In this document: positions 50,767 to 58,608 of the stretch, one piece after another
Layout of the letters: every line of letters starts with the position of its first letter
Position numbering within the stretch: position 1 is the first letter of the stretch
Position numbers and translations under genes: made by a program
The notes under the pieces: model-generated
Told to the model about the DNA's origin: nothing
What the model saw: the letters and a program-made list of their open reading frames with translations, nothing else
Databases searched by the model: none
Origin: Oscillospiraceae bacterium
Lineage (GTDB): Bacteria > Bacillota > Clostridia > Oscillospirales > Ruminococcaceae
DNA: 64,000 nt
Assembly: GCA_017847835.1 (NCBI GenBank)
Contig: JAGASH010000002.1
Coordinates: 1 to 64,000, forward strand
Direction of reading: 5' to 3'

Positions 50767-51321
50767 TTATTTTTGTCTTTGAAATTCTTCGAGAAACCGA
50801 CGAATTTTTCCCGTGCAAACCTCGCTGTTTGAAGCGCTTTCGCCGATTATTTTCCGCACATCTTCAAGCAATTTTCGCGCGGCATTTTCATCGGTAAATT
50901 CAATCTCGATTTCATAGTCGGTTTTCCCGAAATAACGGCTCTCGTCAAGGTCGATTTCAGCTCCGTCAGCCCGCTTCACAAGCCGCTTTGTGGACAGCGC
51001 GCCGAGTTTTTTCACGTCGGGAAAATCCACGTTTTCGGCAAGCGATTTCAGCTCTTTTCCGTCGATTTTTTCGGGCAGAAAATCCAGCTTTTTCTCCAGC
51101 TCCACGCGCGAAAAATTCACCCCTGTCGGCAGCTTCAGCTGAAGGAAAAACTCCCCCGAAATCTCCCGCACGCGACAAGTTATATGCCGCGCCGAAAGCT
51201 CCAGATTTTCGGTGTCGAAGTAGTGATTTGTCTGCGAGATTTCCTCGTCCCATTTGTAGCTTTTTGCCAAAATATCATACTGATTTTTGTTCAGCATTAC
51301 CTTAAATTCGTTCTCAATCAT
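50767..51321 (-). CDS. CYTH-domain protein (triphosphate tunnel family)
   Basis: 184 residues. The signature E-x-E-x-K is at residues 3-7 (IENEFKV). Alternating charged strands follow: HITCRVREI, FFLQLKLP, RVELEKKLDF, RLVKRADGAEIDLDESRYFGKTDYEIEIEF. CYTH proteins hydrolyse triphosphates or thiamine triphosphate; some act on inorganic tripolyphosphate. The same fold superfamily as the VTC polymerase at 28.8-29.5 kb, but a separate family. It overlaps the biotin ligase stop by 1 nt. Confidence 0.88.
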   Translation of the reverse strand: MIENEFKVMLNKNQYDILAKSYKWDEEISQTNHYFDTENLELSARHITCRVREISGEFFLQLKLPTGVNFSRVELEKKLDFLPEKIDGKELKSLAENVDFPDVKKLGALSTKRLVKRADGAEIDLDESRYFGKTDYEIEIEFTDENAARKLLEDVRKIIGESASNSEVCTGKIRRFLEEFQRQK

Positions 51322-52043
51322 CAGATGTAACCCTCTTTTCCGCGCACGGAAACCTCGCCCGAATTGACCTCAAAAATGCCGTTTTCATCGCGGCAAATCA
51401 AAAATCCCTGTTCGGATACGTCCTCTGCAAACGCGATTTTCTCCGAGCCGTTTCTGATAAGCCTAACCTCGCGACCGATGTTCAGCACACGTTTTCTGTA
51501 CTCGTCAAAACACTCGCGAAACGGCATTGCACAGCGAAAAATCACACGTTCGGCGACTTTCTCAAACAGCTCGTTCCTGTCGATTTTCACACCCGTAAGC
51601 GACAAAATCGAGCCGCCGTTCGGCAGTCCCGCTTGCCTGAAATAATCCTCGCTTTGTGAAATATTTATCCCGATACCGCAAATCACGTTCAGACACGCAC
51701 CATATCGCGCGCTCTCGCATAAAATACCGCAGACCTTGTGATTATCGAGAATTATGTCGTTCGGCCACTTCAACCCCGCGTGAAATTCCCCGCAAACCGC
51801 GCTCTCAAGCGCTTCGCAGACTGCAAGCCCAACTCTCGCGGGAAGATTTTCGGGCTCCTTTGGATTTTTCAGCAAAATCGACAGCGGGAGCATTTCCTCG
51901 CTGCCTTCCCACGAATGACCAAGCCGTCCCTTTCCCGCAAGCTGTCTTTTCGCGGTGACTGCGGTTTTGTCGGGAAGCTCATTGCAATGCGCTTTGATGT
52001 AGTTGTTTGTGGAGTCAACCTCGTTCAGAAAAATTGTATTCAT
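51321..52043 (-). CDS. birA: biotin-[acetyl-CoA-carboxylase] ligase
   Basis: 240 residues. Motifs: VDSTNNYIKA, AKRQLAGKGRLGHSWEG (biotinyl-AMP loop; usual GRGRxGR), LKWPNDIILDNHKVCGILCE and GIGINISQ. There is no N-terminal helix-turn-helix, so it is a ligase without repressor function. It overlaps the phosphoesterase stop by 4 nt. Confidence 0.93.
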   Translation of the reverse strand: MNTIFLNEVDSTNNYIKAHCNELPDKTAVTAKRQLAGKGRLGHSWEGSEEMLPLSILLKNPKEPENLPARVGLAVCEALESAVCGEFHAGLKWPNDIILDNHKVCGILCESARYGACLNVICGIGINISQSEDYFRQAGLPNGGSILSLTGVKIDRNELFEKVAERVIFRCAMPFRECFDEYRKRVLNIGREVRLIRNGSEKIAFAEDVSEQGFLICRDENGIFEVNSGEVSVRGKEGYI

Positions 52044-52531
52044 ACCGTTCTTGTCGATACCGCGATTAGGTTCATCTTGACCTCGCCCGACGGCTCAATC
52101 GTGATAATGCCGAATGACGGCTTGTTGTGACCGCGCGGTGAGTCAAGGCTTCCGGGGTTCATCACCATCACACCGTCGATGATTTCCGTGCGGTGAAGAT
52201 GTGTGTGACCGTAAAGCGCGATGTTGCAGTTATTTTGTTTCGCCGTGGCAACAAGGTTTTCCAGCCCGTCGTGAACGTGAAACGTGTGACCGTGACAGCA
52301 GAAAATCCTCACACCGCCGATTTTCGCGACGTGAACGGTTTCGTGCTGACCGAAATCACAGTTTCCCGCAACGTAAATCATACCCTTGTCGGGGAAAAGC
52401 TTTTGGATATCGTGAAATTCGTGCTCGCCGTCGCCGAGGTGAATAAGCATATCAAAATCGGGAATTTTGTCCACGACAGCCTTCAGTGCCTGATAATTTT
52501 TGTGCGTATCAGAAACGACAAGAATTTTCAT
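52040..52531 (-). CDS. YfcE/MJ0936-type metallophosphoesterase
   Basis: 163 residues. Metal-binding motifs in order: VVSDTHKN (D-x-H), IHLGDGEHE (GD), AGNCDFG (GNCD), CCHGH, and LYGHTHLHRTE (GHTH). Stand-alone phosphodiesterase; the substrate is unknown, and relatives act on bis(p-nitrophenyl) phosphate in vitro. The ATG at 52531 follows AAAGGTTGA. First gene of the three-gene minus-strand group. Confidence 0.92.
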   Translation of the reverse strand: MKILVVSDTHKNYQALKAVVDKIPDFDMLIHLGDGEHEFHDIQKLFPDKGMIYVAGNCDFGQHETVHVAKIGGVRIFCCHGHTFHVHDGLENLVATAKQNNCNIALYGHTHLHRTEIIDGVMVMNPGSLDSPRGHNKPSFGIITIEPSGEVKMNLIAVSTRTV

Positions 52532-52657
52532 ATAATCAACCTTTCGTGAGTATACATTATTAAAAGCCCATAAAATTATTATATCATTCTGCCAGAAAAA
52601 ATAAAAGTGGTTTTCGGAATTTTTGGTTATTTTTACTGAATTTGGGAGGCGGTTTTT

Positions 52658-52888
52658 ATGAACAATAATTACGACAAGCTGATTGAGGCTGCAAGCAAAA
52701 AGCTGGGCACATCGCCTGAAAGCCTTAAACAAACGCTTGAAAAAGGGGATATGAAAGCGCTTGCTGCGGGGCTGTCGAAGTCGGATAAGGAGAAGCTTCG
52801 TGCGGTTTTGAGCAACGAGGAGCTTATGCAAAAGCTGAAAAGCGCGTCGTCGCCCGACGATGTTATGCGGATTTTAGGGAAAAAGTAG
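52658..52888 (+). CDS. small conserved-looking helical protein A (76 aa)
   Basis: 76 residues, all predicted helix, lysine-rich: IEAASKKLGTSPESLKQTLEKGD, then GLSKSDKEKLRAVLSNEELMQKL, then PDDVMRILGKK. It has no membrane segment. GGGAGGCGG lies 5 nt before ATG. Its pattern recalls short hypothetical proteins of clostridial genomes, but I know no function. It starts a run of three small genes. Confidence 0.75.
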   Translation: MNNNYDKLIEAASKKLGTSPESLKQTLEKGDMKALAAGLSKSDKEKLRAVLSNEELMQKLKSASSPDDVMRILGKK

Positions 52889-52917
52889 CGGTTTTCGAGG
52901 TGTAAGGAGGCGCGCTT

Positions 52918-53226
52918 ATGGACGGGATTGAGGATTTGCTGCGCGCGCTTTCGGATGATGAAGACGACGGGAAATCCGATAACAATGCGGGTTCGGAGGA
53001 CGGGAAGGGGCTTTTCTCGGGACTCGACCCCGAGATGCTTTTGAAAATGCTGAGCCTGTTTGAAACGCTCAATCAGCCCGACGACAACGAGCGATTTCTG
53101 CTTGCGCTGAAGCCGCTTTTGCGCGAGGAAAACCGCCCGAAAATCGACTCGGCGCTGCGACTTTTAAAGCTGATTTCGCTGCTGCCGGTTTTGAAGGAAA
53201 GCGGGCTTTTCGAGAAGCTGATTTGA
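52918..53226 (+). CDS. small protein B (102 aa) with leucine-rich helices
   Basis: 102 residues. A very acidic N-terminal half (LLRALSDDEDDGKSDNNAG...) and a leucine-rich C-terminal half (LDPEMLLKMLSLFETLNQPDDNERFLLALKPLLREENRPKIDSALRLLKLISLLPVLK). AAGGAGG lies before ATG, 29 nt after gene A. The family is not recognised; it is likely a soluble or peripheral helical protein working with its neighbours. Confidence 0.75.
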   Translation: MDGIEDLLRALSDDEDDGKSDNNAGSEDGKGLFSGLDPEMLLKMLSLFETLNQPDDNERFLLALKPLLREENRPKIDSALRLLKLISLLPVLKESGLFEKLI

Positions 53227-53343
53227 GCGGAAAAGGCTTGATTTTCGGGACATTTTTGAGGGGTATTTTGCGGTTGTTTTTTTAGGTGAAAAATGCGCTG
53301 AAATTTATGGGAAAAACAGGGGTGTTTTCGGGGGTGAAAAACA

Positions 53344-53724
53344 ATGGTGTGGAATTCCACTCAATCGGCTCTGTATAAGGCTGTAGATAACTATAATTCG
53401 AGCGTAAATTCGGGTGAAAATATAGCCGAAAATTATGCCGGAAAAATACCCCGAAAATGCGCCGAAATTAACCCCGAAAATTGCGCAAAAAAACCGTGTG
53501 AAAATTACACGGAAAATTGCACCGATTTTGCGCGAAAAAACTGCGAAAAAAACGCTCGGAATTGCTGCGAAAACGACTGCAAAAACTGCCCGAAAAACGA
53601 CGCTTTTTCAAGGTTGATTTCCGACAGGGATTTTCTGCTTGTCGCGGGAATAATTCTGATTTTGCTCAACGAAAAAGCCGATTTTAAGCTGATTTTAGCG
53701 CTCGCAATCGTTCTTTTAGGCTAA
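53344..53724 (+). CDS. Cys-rich repeat protein with C-terminal membrane helices (126 aa)
   Basis: 126 residues. The middle (about 34-85) is a degenerate ENC/KNC/RNC repeat with ten Cys in about 50 residues (KCAEINPENCAKKPC, ENCTDF, KNCEKNARNCCENDCKNC). The C-terminus (about 90-126) is hydrophobic (DFLLVAGIILILLNE...LILALAIVLLG). GGGGGTGA lies 6 nt before ATG. The repeat is mirrored at DNA level by GAAAATT-type units, a sign of recent repeat growth. Metal binding or a disulfide-linked coat-like role are both possible; no family recognised. Confidence 0.65.
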   Translation: MVWNSTQSALYKAVDNYNSSVNSGENIAENYAGKIPRKCAEINPENCAKKPCENYTENCTDFARKNCEKNARNCCENDCKNCPKNDAFSRLISDRDFLLVAGIILILLNEKADFKLILALAIVLLG

Positions 53725-53772
53725 ATGTACAAAATTTTTGTCAATTCCCGTGCAAATTTTACGGAAAAACGC

Positions 53773-53801
53773 TTGAAAAATCCGCGGAAATGGTGTATAA
53801 T
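53773..53801 (+). promoter_or_regulatory. promoter of the T-box cysE-cysS transcript
   Basis: TTGAAA (53773-53778), a 17-bp spacer, TATAAT (53796-53801). Confidence 0.82.
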
Positions 53802-53809
53802 AATATAAA

Positions 53810-54050
53810 TGTGTAAAGGCGTTTACACGGCAAGAGTAACCGTTTTACAAGGTTCAGAGAGCCGCGCGGGTGGTGAGAGCGCGGAGCTTGGAGGCGGTGA
53901 AGTGCGGTCGTGCAGCCGGCTTGAGGAAATGCGAGCCCGTTTCCCGCGTTAAGGGTAAGAGAGTGGAAGTTCTTTCGGACTTCTTCTGAAGCGAAGTGGA
54001 ACCGCGTTAGTTGACGCCTTCGTGCCGTTGGTACGAGGGCTTTTGTTGTT
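53810..54050 (+). promoter_or_regulatory. T-box leader, probably tRNA-Cys responsive
   Basis: The leader shows the T-box plan: a stem I k-turn-like AGAGAGC near 53856, a long stem I, a candidate specifier TGC (Cys) at 53930-53932 within GAGGAAATGCGAGCC, then the T-box proper GTGGAACCGCG (53996-54006), which pairs with uncharged tRNA ends. A terminator follows (GCCTTCGTGCC / GGTACGAGGGC with TTTT, 54016-54044). Uncharged tRNA-Cys should favour read-through into cysE and cysS. Confidence 0.9.
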
Positions 54051-54063
54051 TTTGGAGAGAGTT

Positions 54064-54741
54064 ATGTTTGACAAAATTCGTGAAGAAATCGCGTCCATAA
54101 AGGCGCGCGACCCCGCGGTACGGTCGGGCTGGGAGGTAATTTTCCTCTACCCGTCCTACAAGGCTGTCCGCAGCTATCGTCGCGCTCACTGGTTTTACGA
54201 GCGCGGTCACTTTTTCATCGCGCGCTGGATTTCCCAGCGTTCGCGCCACAAGACGGGAATTGAAATTCACCCCGGTGCGAAAATCGGCAAGGGACTGTTC
54301 ATCGACCACGGTGCGGGAGTTGTCATCGGCGAAACAACCGAAATCGGCGACTACTGCACGCTTTATCAGAACGTCACGCTCGGCGGTACGGGAAAGGATG
54401 TCGGAAAGCGTCACCCCACGCTCGGGAATAACGTTATGGTGGGCTCGGGAGCGCGCGTTCTCGGTCCGTTCAAGATAGGCGATAACTCCAAAATCGCTGC
54501 AAATGCCGTGGTTCTCGAGGAAGTTCCGCCGAATTGTACCGCCGTCGGAGTGCCCGCGCGGGTTGTCAAGATGAACGGAGTTCGCGTTTCCAACAGCGAC
54601 CTCGACCAAATTCACATTCCCGACCCCGTTTCCGAGATTATGTGCAAGCATCTGATGTATATAGAAAAGCTCGAAAAGAAGGTTGACGAGCTTGAAAAAC
54701 AGATTGACGAGCTGAAAAACGATAAAGGAGAAGAAAAATGA
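54064..54741 (+). CDS. cysE: serine O-acetyltransferase
   Basis: 225 residues. The N-terminal helical part is short, followed by the left-handed beta-helix with hexapeptides (GIEIHPGAKIGKGLFIDHGAGVVIGETTEIGD), the catalytic His in IDHG and the NVTLGGTGKD loop. A C-terminal coiled coil (YIEKLEKKVDELEKQIDELKN) is an addition not typical of CysE. It makes O-acetylserine for cysteine synthesis. The start at 54064 follows GGAGAGA. Confidence 0.95.
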   Translation: MFDKIREEIASIKARDPAVRSGWEVIFLYPSYKAVRSYRRAHWFYERGHFFIARWISQRSRHKTGIEIHPGAKIGKGLFIDHGAGVVIGETTEIGDYCTLYQNVTLGGTGKDVGKRHPTLGNNVMVGSGARVLGPFKIGDNSKIAANAVVLEEVPPNCTAVGVPARVVKMNGVRVSNSDLDQIHIPDPVSEIMCKHLMYIEKLEKKVDELEKQIDELKNDKGEEK

Positions 54742-56129
54742 AAATCTACAACACAATGACCCGCAAAAAAGAGGATTTAAAGCCGATTACCGAGGGCACC
54801 GTCAAGATTTACTGCTGCGGTCCGACCGTTTACAACCTCATTCACATCGGAAATGCGCGCGCTTTGTGCGTTTTTGACGCGTTCCGCCGTTACCTTGAAT
54901 TCCGCGGATATAACGTGTTCTATGTGCAGAATTTCACCGATGTTGACGATAAAATTATCAAGAAGGCAAACGAGCTCGGCAAAACCGCGTCCGAGGTTTC
55001 CGAGAACGCAATCAGGGAGTACTTCATCGACGCAGAGGGCTTGAATGTTCGCAGAGCCGATGTTCACCCGAAAGTAACCGAGAATATGGACATCATCATC
55101 GATATCGTCAAGACGCTTGTTGACAAGGGTTACGCGTATCAGGTTGACGGTGACGTTTACTTTGAAACCGCGAAATTCAACGAGTACGGAAAGCTCTCGC
55201 ACCAGCCTCTCGACGATTTGCAGGCGGGCGCTCGAATTGAAGTCGGCGAGAAAAAGCGCGACCCGATGGATTTTGCTGTGTGGAAAGCGGCAAAGCCCGG
55301 TGAGCCTTACTGGGACTCTCCCTTTGGAAAGGGCAGACCCGGCTGGCATATCGAGTGCTCGGCGATGTCAAGACACTATATCGGCGATACAATCGACATT
55401 CACGGCGGCGGTGCTGACCTTATTTTCCCGCACCACGAAAACGAAATCGCTCAGAGCGAGTGCGCGACGGGCTGCGCTCTTGCGAATATCTGGATGCACA
55501 ACGGAATGCTGAATGTTGACAACAAAAAGATGTCGAAATCCGCAGGAAATTTCTTCCTTGTACGCGATATGGCAAAGGAATTCGGCTATGAGCCTATCAG
55601 ATTTATGCTGCTGTCGGTGCATTACAGAAGCCAGCTCAACTACACCGTTGAGGTTATCGAGAGCTGCAAGGCTGCTCTCACGCGTTTGTACAACTGCAAG
55701 GACCTGATGGAGCGCACTTTGCCGATTACAAAGGACGGCGCAGCGAGCGAAACCACGAAAGCTGACGTCAAGGCGGCTCGCGAGGAATTCTGCCGCGCAA
55801 TGGACGACGATTTCAACACCGCGGACGCGATTGCCGCAGTTTTCGAGCTTGTCAGAAAAATCAACACCGCTGTTTCCTCTCCCGAAATCACCAAGGAAGA
55901 TGTGAAAATTTATTTTGACGAATTTTCGGCATTGACAAATGTGCTCGGATTGTTATATAATAAGAATAACGATGAAATTCCTGACGAGGTAAAGGCGCTT
56001 GTTGAACAGCGCGCGGCTGCCCGTAAGGAAAAGAATTTCGCGCTTGCAGACGAGCTTCGCAATAAGATAACCGAGATGGGTTATATTGTCGAGGAAACAA
56101 AGCAGGGAACCGTTGTCAAGAAAAAATGA
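54738..56129 (+). CDS. cysS: cysteinyl-tRNA synthetase
   Basis: 463 residues, class I. HIGN variant of HIGH (LIHIGNARA), zinc ligands (YCCGPTVYN...), GWHIECSAMS, the HHENEIAQSE motif, and KMSKS (NKKMSKSAGNFF). The start overlaps the cysE stop by 4 nt (ATGA). It shares the T-box control of cysE, which fits use of cysteine in translation. Confidence 0.97.
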   Translation: MKIYNTMTRKKEDLKPITEGTVKIYCCGPTVYNLIHIGNARALCVFDAFRRYLEFRGYNVFYVQNFTDVDDKIIKKANELGKTASEVSENAIREYFIDAEGLNVRRADVHPKVTENMDIIIDIVKTLVDKGYAYQVDGDVYFETAKFNEYGKLSHQPLDDLQAGARIEVGEKKRDPMDFAVWKAAKPGEPYWDSPFGKGRPGWHIECSAMSRHYIGDTIDIHGGGADLIFPHHENEIAQSECATGCALANIWMHNGMLNVDNKKMSKSAGNFFLVRDMAKEFGYEPIRFMLLSVHYRSQLNYTVEVIESCKAALTRLYNCKDLMERTLPITKDGAASETTKADVKAAREEFCRAMDDDFNTADAIAAVFELVRKINTAVSSPEITKEDVKIYFDEFSALTNVLGLLYNKNNDEIPDEVKALVEQRAAARKEKNFALADELRNKITEMGYIVEETKQGTVVKKK

Positions 56130-56137
56130 GGTTTAAG

Positions 56138-56959
56138 ATGAAGTTTAAAAGACTGAAAAGTTTGATTTTGTGTGCGGCTGTTGCCGTGGGAGCGCTTTTC
56201 ACGGGCTGCTCGGACAACTCGGTTAAGGGCGGAAATATCGACGAGGTGACGGTTAAGTCGGGCGACCTTGTTGCCACAATCGAAATCGAGAATTTCGGGA
56301 CAATCAAGGCAAAGCTGTTTCCCGAGGCAGCGCCCGTTGGTGTCGAGAATTTCCAAAAGCTCTCCGACAGCGGATATTTTCAGGGCAAGACAATCCACCG
56401 CGTGAAAGCCGATTTTATGATGCAGGGCGGCTCGCTCAACGGTGACGGCACGGGCGGCGAAGCGATGGTGAACGGCGGCTCGTTCGGTGTGGAAGCGGCT
56501 GACAATATGCGGCATTTTTACGGCGCGCTCTGCTACGCGAACTATCAGGGCAACAACTCCACGCAGTTCTATATCGTCAACAACAAGCAGCAGAACGTTT
56601 TTGACAGCGAGTTGAACGCTTTTAAGGCGAACGTTGAGCAGTGCAGTGAGCTTCTCAGGCAGGCAAAGGAACAGGGCCTTACCGACTATGTTACCTATTA
56701 CACGCAGTATAAGGACTATTTTCAGGAGTTTGTGGATAAGTACAACGCGTTCCCCGCAAACGTCAAGGAACTGTACAACAAAAAGGGCGGCGTCCCGCAG
56801 CTTGACGGCGGCTACACCGTTTTCGGACAGGTTTACGAGGGCTTTGACGTGATTGACGCGATTGCAGCGGTCGAGGTTTCGGACAACGGTATGGGTGAAA
56901 TCACGAAGCCCGTCACGGAAATCATCATCAAGAACATCACGGTTTCAACCGTTGAATAA
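56138..56959 (+). CDS. lipoprotein cyclophilin-type peptidyl-prolyl isomerase 1
   Basis: 273 residues from the ATG at 56138 (GAGG, 6 nt); the ATG at 56126 overlapping cysS is also possible. Lipobox LFTGC (Cys24). The cyclophilin fold is clear: PVGVENFQKLSDSGYFQGKTIHRV, FMMQGGSLNGDGTGG, and later TVFGQVYEGFDVIDAIA. A helical insertion of about 70 residues (ELNAFKANVEQCSELL...) lies between FYIVN and the last strands. Expected to fold secreted proteins outside the membrane. Confidence 0.88.
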   Translation: MKFKRLKSLILCAAVAVGALFTGCSDNSVKGGNIDEVTVKSGDLVATIEIENFGTIKAKLFPEAAPVGVENFQKLSDSGYFQGKTIHRVKADFMMQGGSLNGDGTGGEAMVNGGSFGVEAADNMRHFYGALCYANYQGNNSTQFYIVNNKQQNVFDSELNAFKANVEQCSELLRQAKEQGLTDYVTYYTQYKDYFQEFVDKYNAFPANVKELYNKKGGVPQLDGGYTVFGQVYEGFDVIDAIAAVEVSDNGMGEITKPVTEIIIKNITVSTVE

Positions 56960-56995
56960 TGCGGATTTATCAAAATTGACAGAAAGGACAAAGCT

Positions 56996-57853
56996 ATGAA
57001 CCTTTTCAGGAAGCTAACAAGCGTTATTCTCGCGCTGGGTACGGCATTGTGCGTCAGCGGCTGTTCAAACAGCGGAAAGCCGGGAAATATCGGCGATGTG
57101 GTTCTTTCGGCGGGCGACACGATTGCCGAAATCACAATCGAAGATTACGGCGTTATCAAGGCAAAGCTGTTTCCCGACATCGCTCCTATGGGTGTAGAAA
57201 ACTTTGTTTCGCTTGCAAAAGCGGGATACTATGACGGACTGAAAATTCACCGTGTTATCGCGGACTGCTGTATTCAGGGCGGCTCGCTTAACGGTGACGG
57301 CACGGGCGGAAAACCCTTGATTAACGAGGGACAGTATCTCGACGCGGAAACCAGCGTAAACGCGCGAAATTTCTACGGTGCGCTCGGCTATTCCGACACA
57401 AGCGGTCATATCGGCACGCAGTTTTATATCGTCAATTGCAAAAAAGTGCAGGATTTGAGCGGCTATGACCCTGCGAAAATGAAGGAGAAGGCGGCTGAAT
57501 ATACCGCGAAGCTCGAAACGATGTCCGAGGAAGACCCCGACAGGGACAGCGTGACGGCTCTTGAAAAGTACTATACAAATATGGCGGGAATGTTTGAAAA
57601 GGCAACCGAGGACGTTTCCGCAAAGTACGCGACAACGGGCGGTTATCCTTTCTGGGACGGAAATTACACGATTTTCGGACAGGTTTACGAGGGGCTTGAC
57701 GTTGTGGACAAAATCAGCGCCGTAAAGCTCACCACAAGCAATACCGACGAGGTTTCAAGTCCCGTCGAGGATATCATCATCACTTCCGTGAGAATTTCCG
57801 AGTATGTTCCTCCCGAGCCCGAGTCCTCGTCAAGCAGCAAGAAGAAAAAGTGA
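56996..57853 (+). CDS. lipoprotein cyclophilin-type peptidyl-prolyl isomerase 2
   Basis: 285 residues, a paralogue of the preceding gene. Lipobox VSGC (Cys23), PMGVENFVSLAKAGYYDGLKIHRV, CCIQGGSLNGDGTGG, TQFYIVNCKK, and YTIFGQVYEGLDVVDKI. It has a similar but diverged helical insertion (about 160-205), and its C-terminus ends in a Ser/Lys tail. In both copies the catalytic-arginine region reads HRV, as in active cyclophilins. Tandem duplication, 36 nt apart. Ribosome site AAAGGA. Confidence 0.88.
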   Translation: MNLFRKLTSVILALGTALCVSGCSNSGKPGNIGDVVLSAGDTIAEITIEDYGVIKAKLFPDIAPMGVENFVSLAKAGYYDGLKIHRVIADCCIQGGSLNGDGTGGKPLINEGQYLDAETSVNARNFYGALGYSDTSGHIGTQFYIVNCKKVQDLSGYDPAKMKEKAAEYTAKLETMSEEDPDRDSVTALEKYYTNMAGMFEKATEDVSAKYATTGGYPFWDGNYTIFGQVYEGLDVVDKISAVKLTTSNTDEVSSPVEDIIITSVRISEYVPPEPESSSSSKKKK

Positions 57854-57879
57854 GTTTCTCGATTAGCGATATTAAGAAA

Positions 57880-57914
57880 AAACACCGCTTGGTATCTTGC
57901 CGAGCGGTGTTTTA
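57880..57914 (+). terminator. terminator of the cysE-cysS-cyclophilin operon
   Basis: AACACCGCT / AGCGGTGTT stem followed by TTAT-rich tail. Confidence 0.85.
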
Positions 57915-57924
57915 TATACAGAAA

Positions 57925-57962
57925 AATTCGCCTTCGCAACAAAACGAAGGCGATTTTGTTTT
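57925..57962. terminator. terminator of the phosphatase gene (minus), second hairpin for plus
   Basis: ATTCGCCTTCG / CGAAGGCGAT stem with T-runs on both strands, just past the stop of the minus-strand phosphatase gene. Confidence 0.8.
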
Positions 57963-58566
57963 ACTTAGAAAGGCACTCTTTGAGGTATTTGAGCAAATCT
58001 CCGTACTCCTCGAATGCGGGGATGTCGGGATAATCCTTCTTAATCTGCTCGGTTGAGCGGAAGAGGAAACCGTACTTTGACGCGGTAATCATACCGAGGT
58101 CGTTGAAGGAGTCGCCGCCTGCGATGGTTTCATAGCCGATAGACTGAAGCGCTTTTACGGTTGTGAGCTTTGACTTTTCAACGCGCATTTTGTAGCCCGT
58201 GATTTCACCGTCGGGAGCAACCTCCAGCGAGTTGCAGAAAATTGTCGGCATTCCGAGCTTTTTCATAAGCGGAGCGGCAAACTGCGTGAATGTATCGCTC
58301 AGAATAATCGTCTGCGAGTTCTCTCTGAGCTCGTCCAGAAACTCCTTTGCGCCGGGCATAGGGTCAATTTTCGCAATAGTAGCCTGAATTTCCTTGAGCC
58401 CAAGACCGTGCTCCTTCAGAATACCGATGCGGTATTTCATCAGCTTGTCGTAATCCGGCTCGTCGCGCGTTGTTCTGCGAAGCTCGGGAATACCCGTTTC
58501 CTCAGCGAACGCAATCCAGATTTCCGGAACAAGAACACCTTCCAGGTCCAAACAAGTAATGTACAT
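57961..58566 (-). CDS. thrH: ThrH-like phosphoserine phosphatase / homoserine phosphotransferase
   Basis: 201 residues, HAD superfamily. The usual D-x-D nucleophile motif is CLDLEGVLVPEIW (D-x-E form as in ThrH), then ILSDTFTQFAAPLMKKLG, the lysine in KSKLTTVKAL, and GGDSFNDLGMI. Pseudomonas ThrH has phosphoserine phosphatase and homoserine phosphotransferase activity; which applies here is unknown. The start at 58566 follows AAGGAGA. Confidence 0.88.
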   Translation of the reverse strand: MYITCLDLEGVLVPEIWIAFAEETGIPELRRTTRDEPDYDKLMKYRIGILKEHGLGLKEIQATIAKIDPMPGAKEFLDELRENSQTIILSDTFTQFAAPLMKKLGMPTIFCNSLEVAPDGEITGYKMRVEKSKLTTVKALQSIGYETIAGGDSFNDLGMITASKYGFLFRSTEQIKKDYPDIPAFEEYGDLLKYLKECLSK

Positions 58567-58608
58567 AAAATTATCTCCTTTTTTATGGCAGCGCACACTG
58601 CCGTATTT

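Noticed and set aside
53344..53724. CRISPR array or tandem DNA repeat at 53.4-53.6 kb
   Set aside because: The GAAAATT-like units are short, irregular and in frame with a good ribosome site; they encode ENC/KNC repeats rather than repeat-spacer units.
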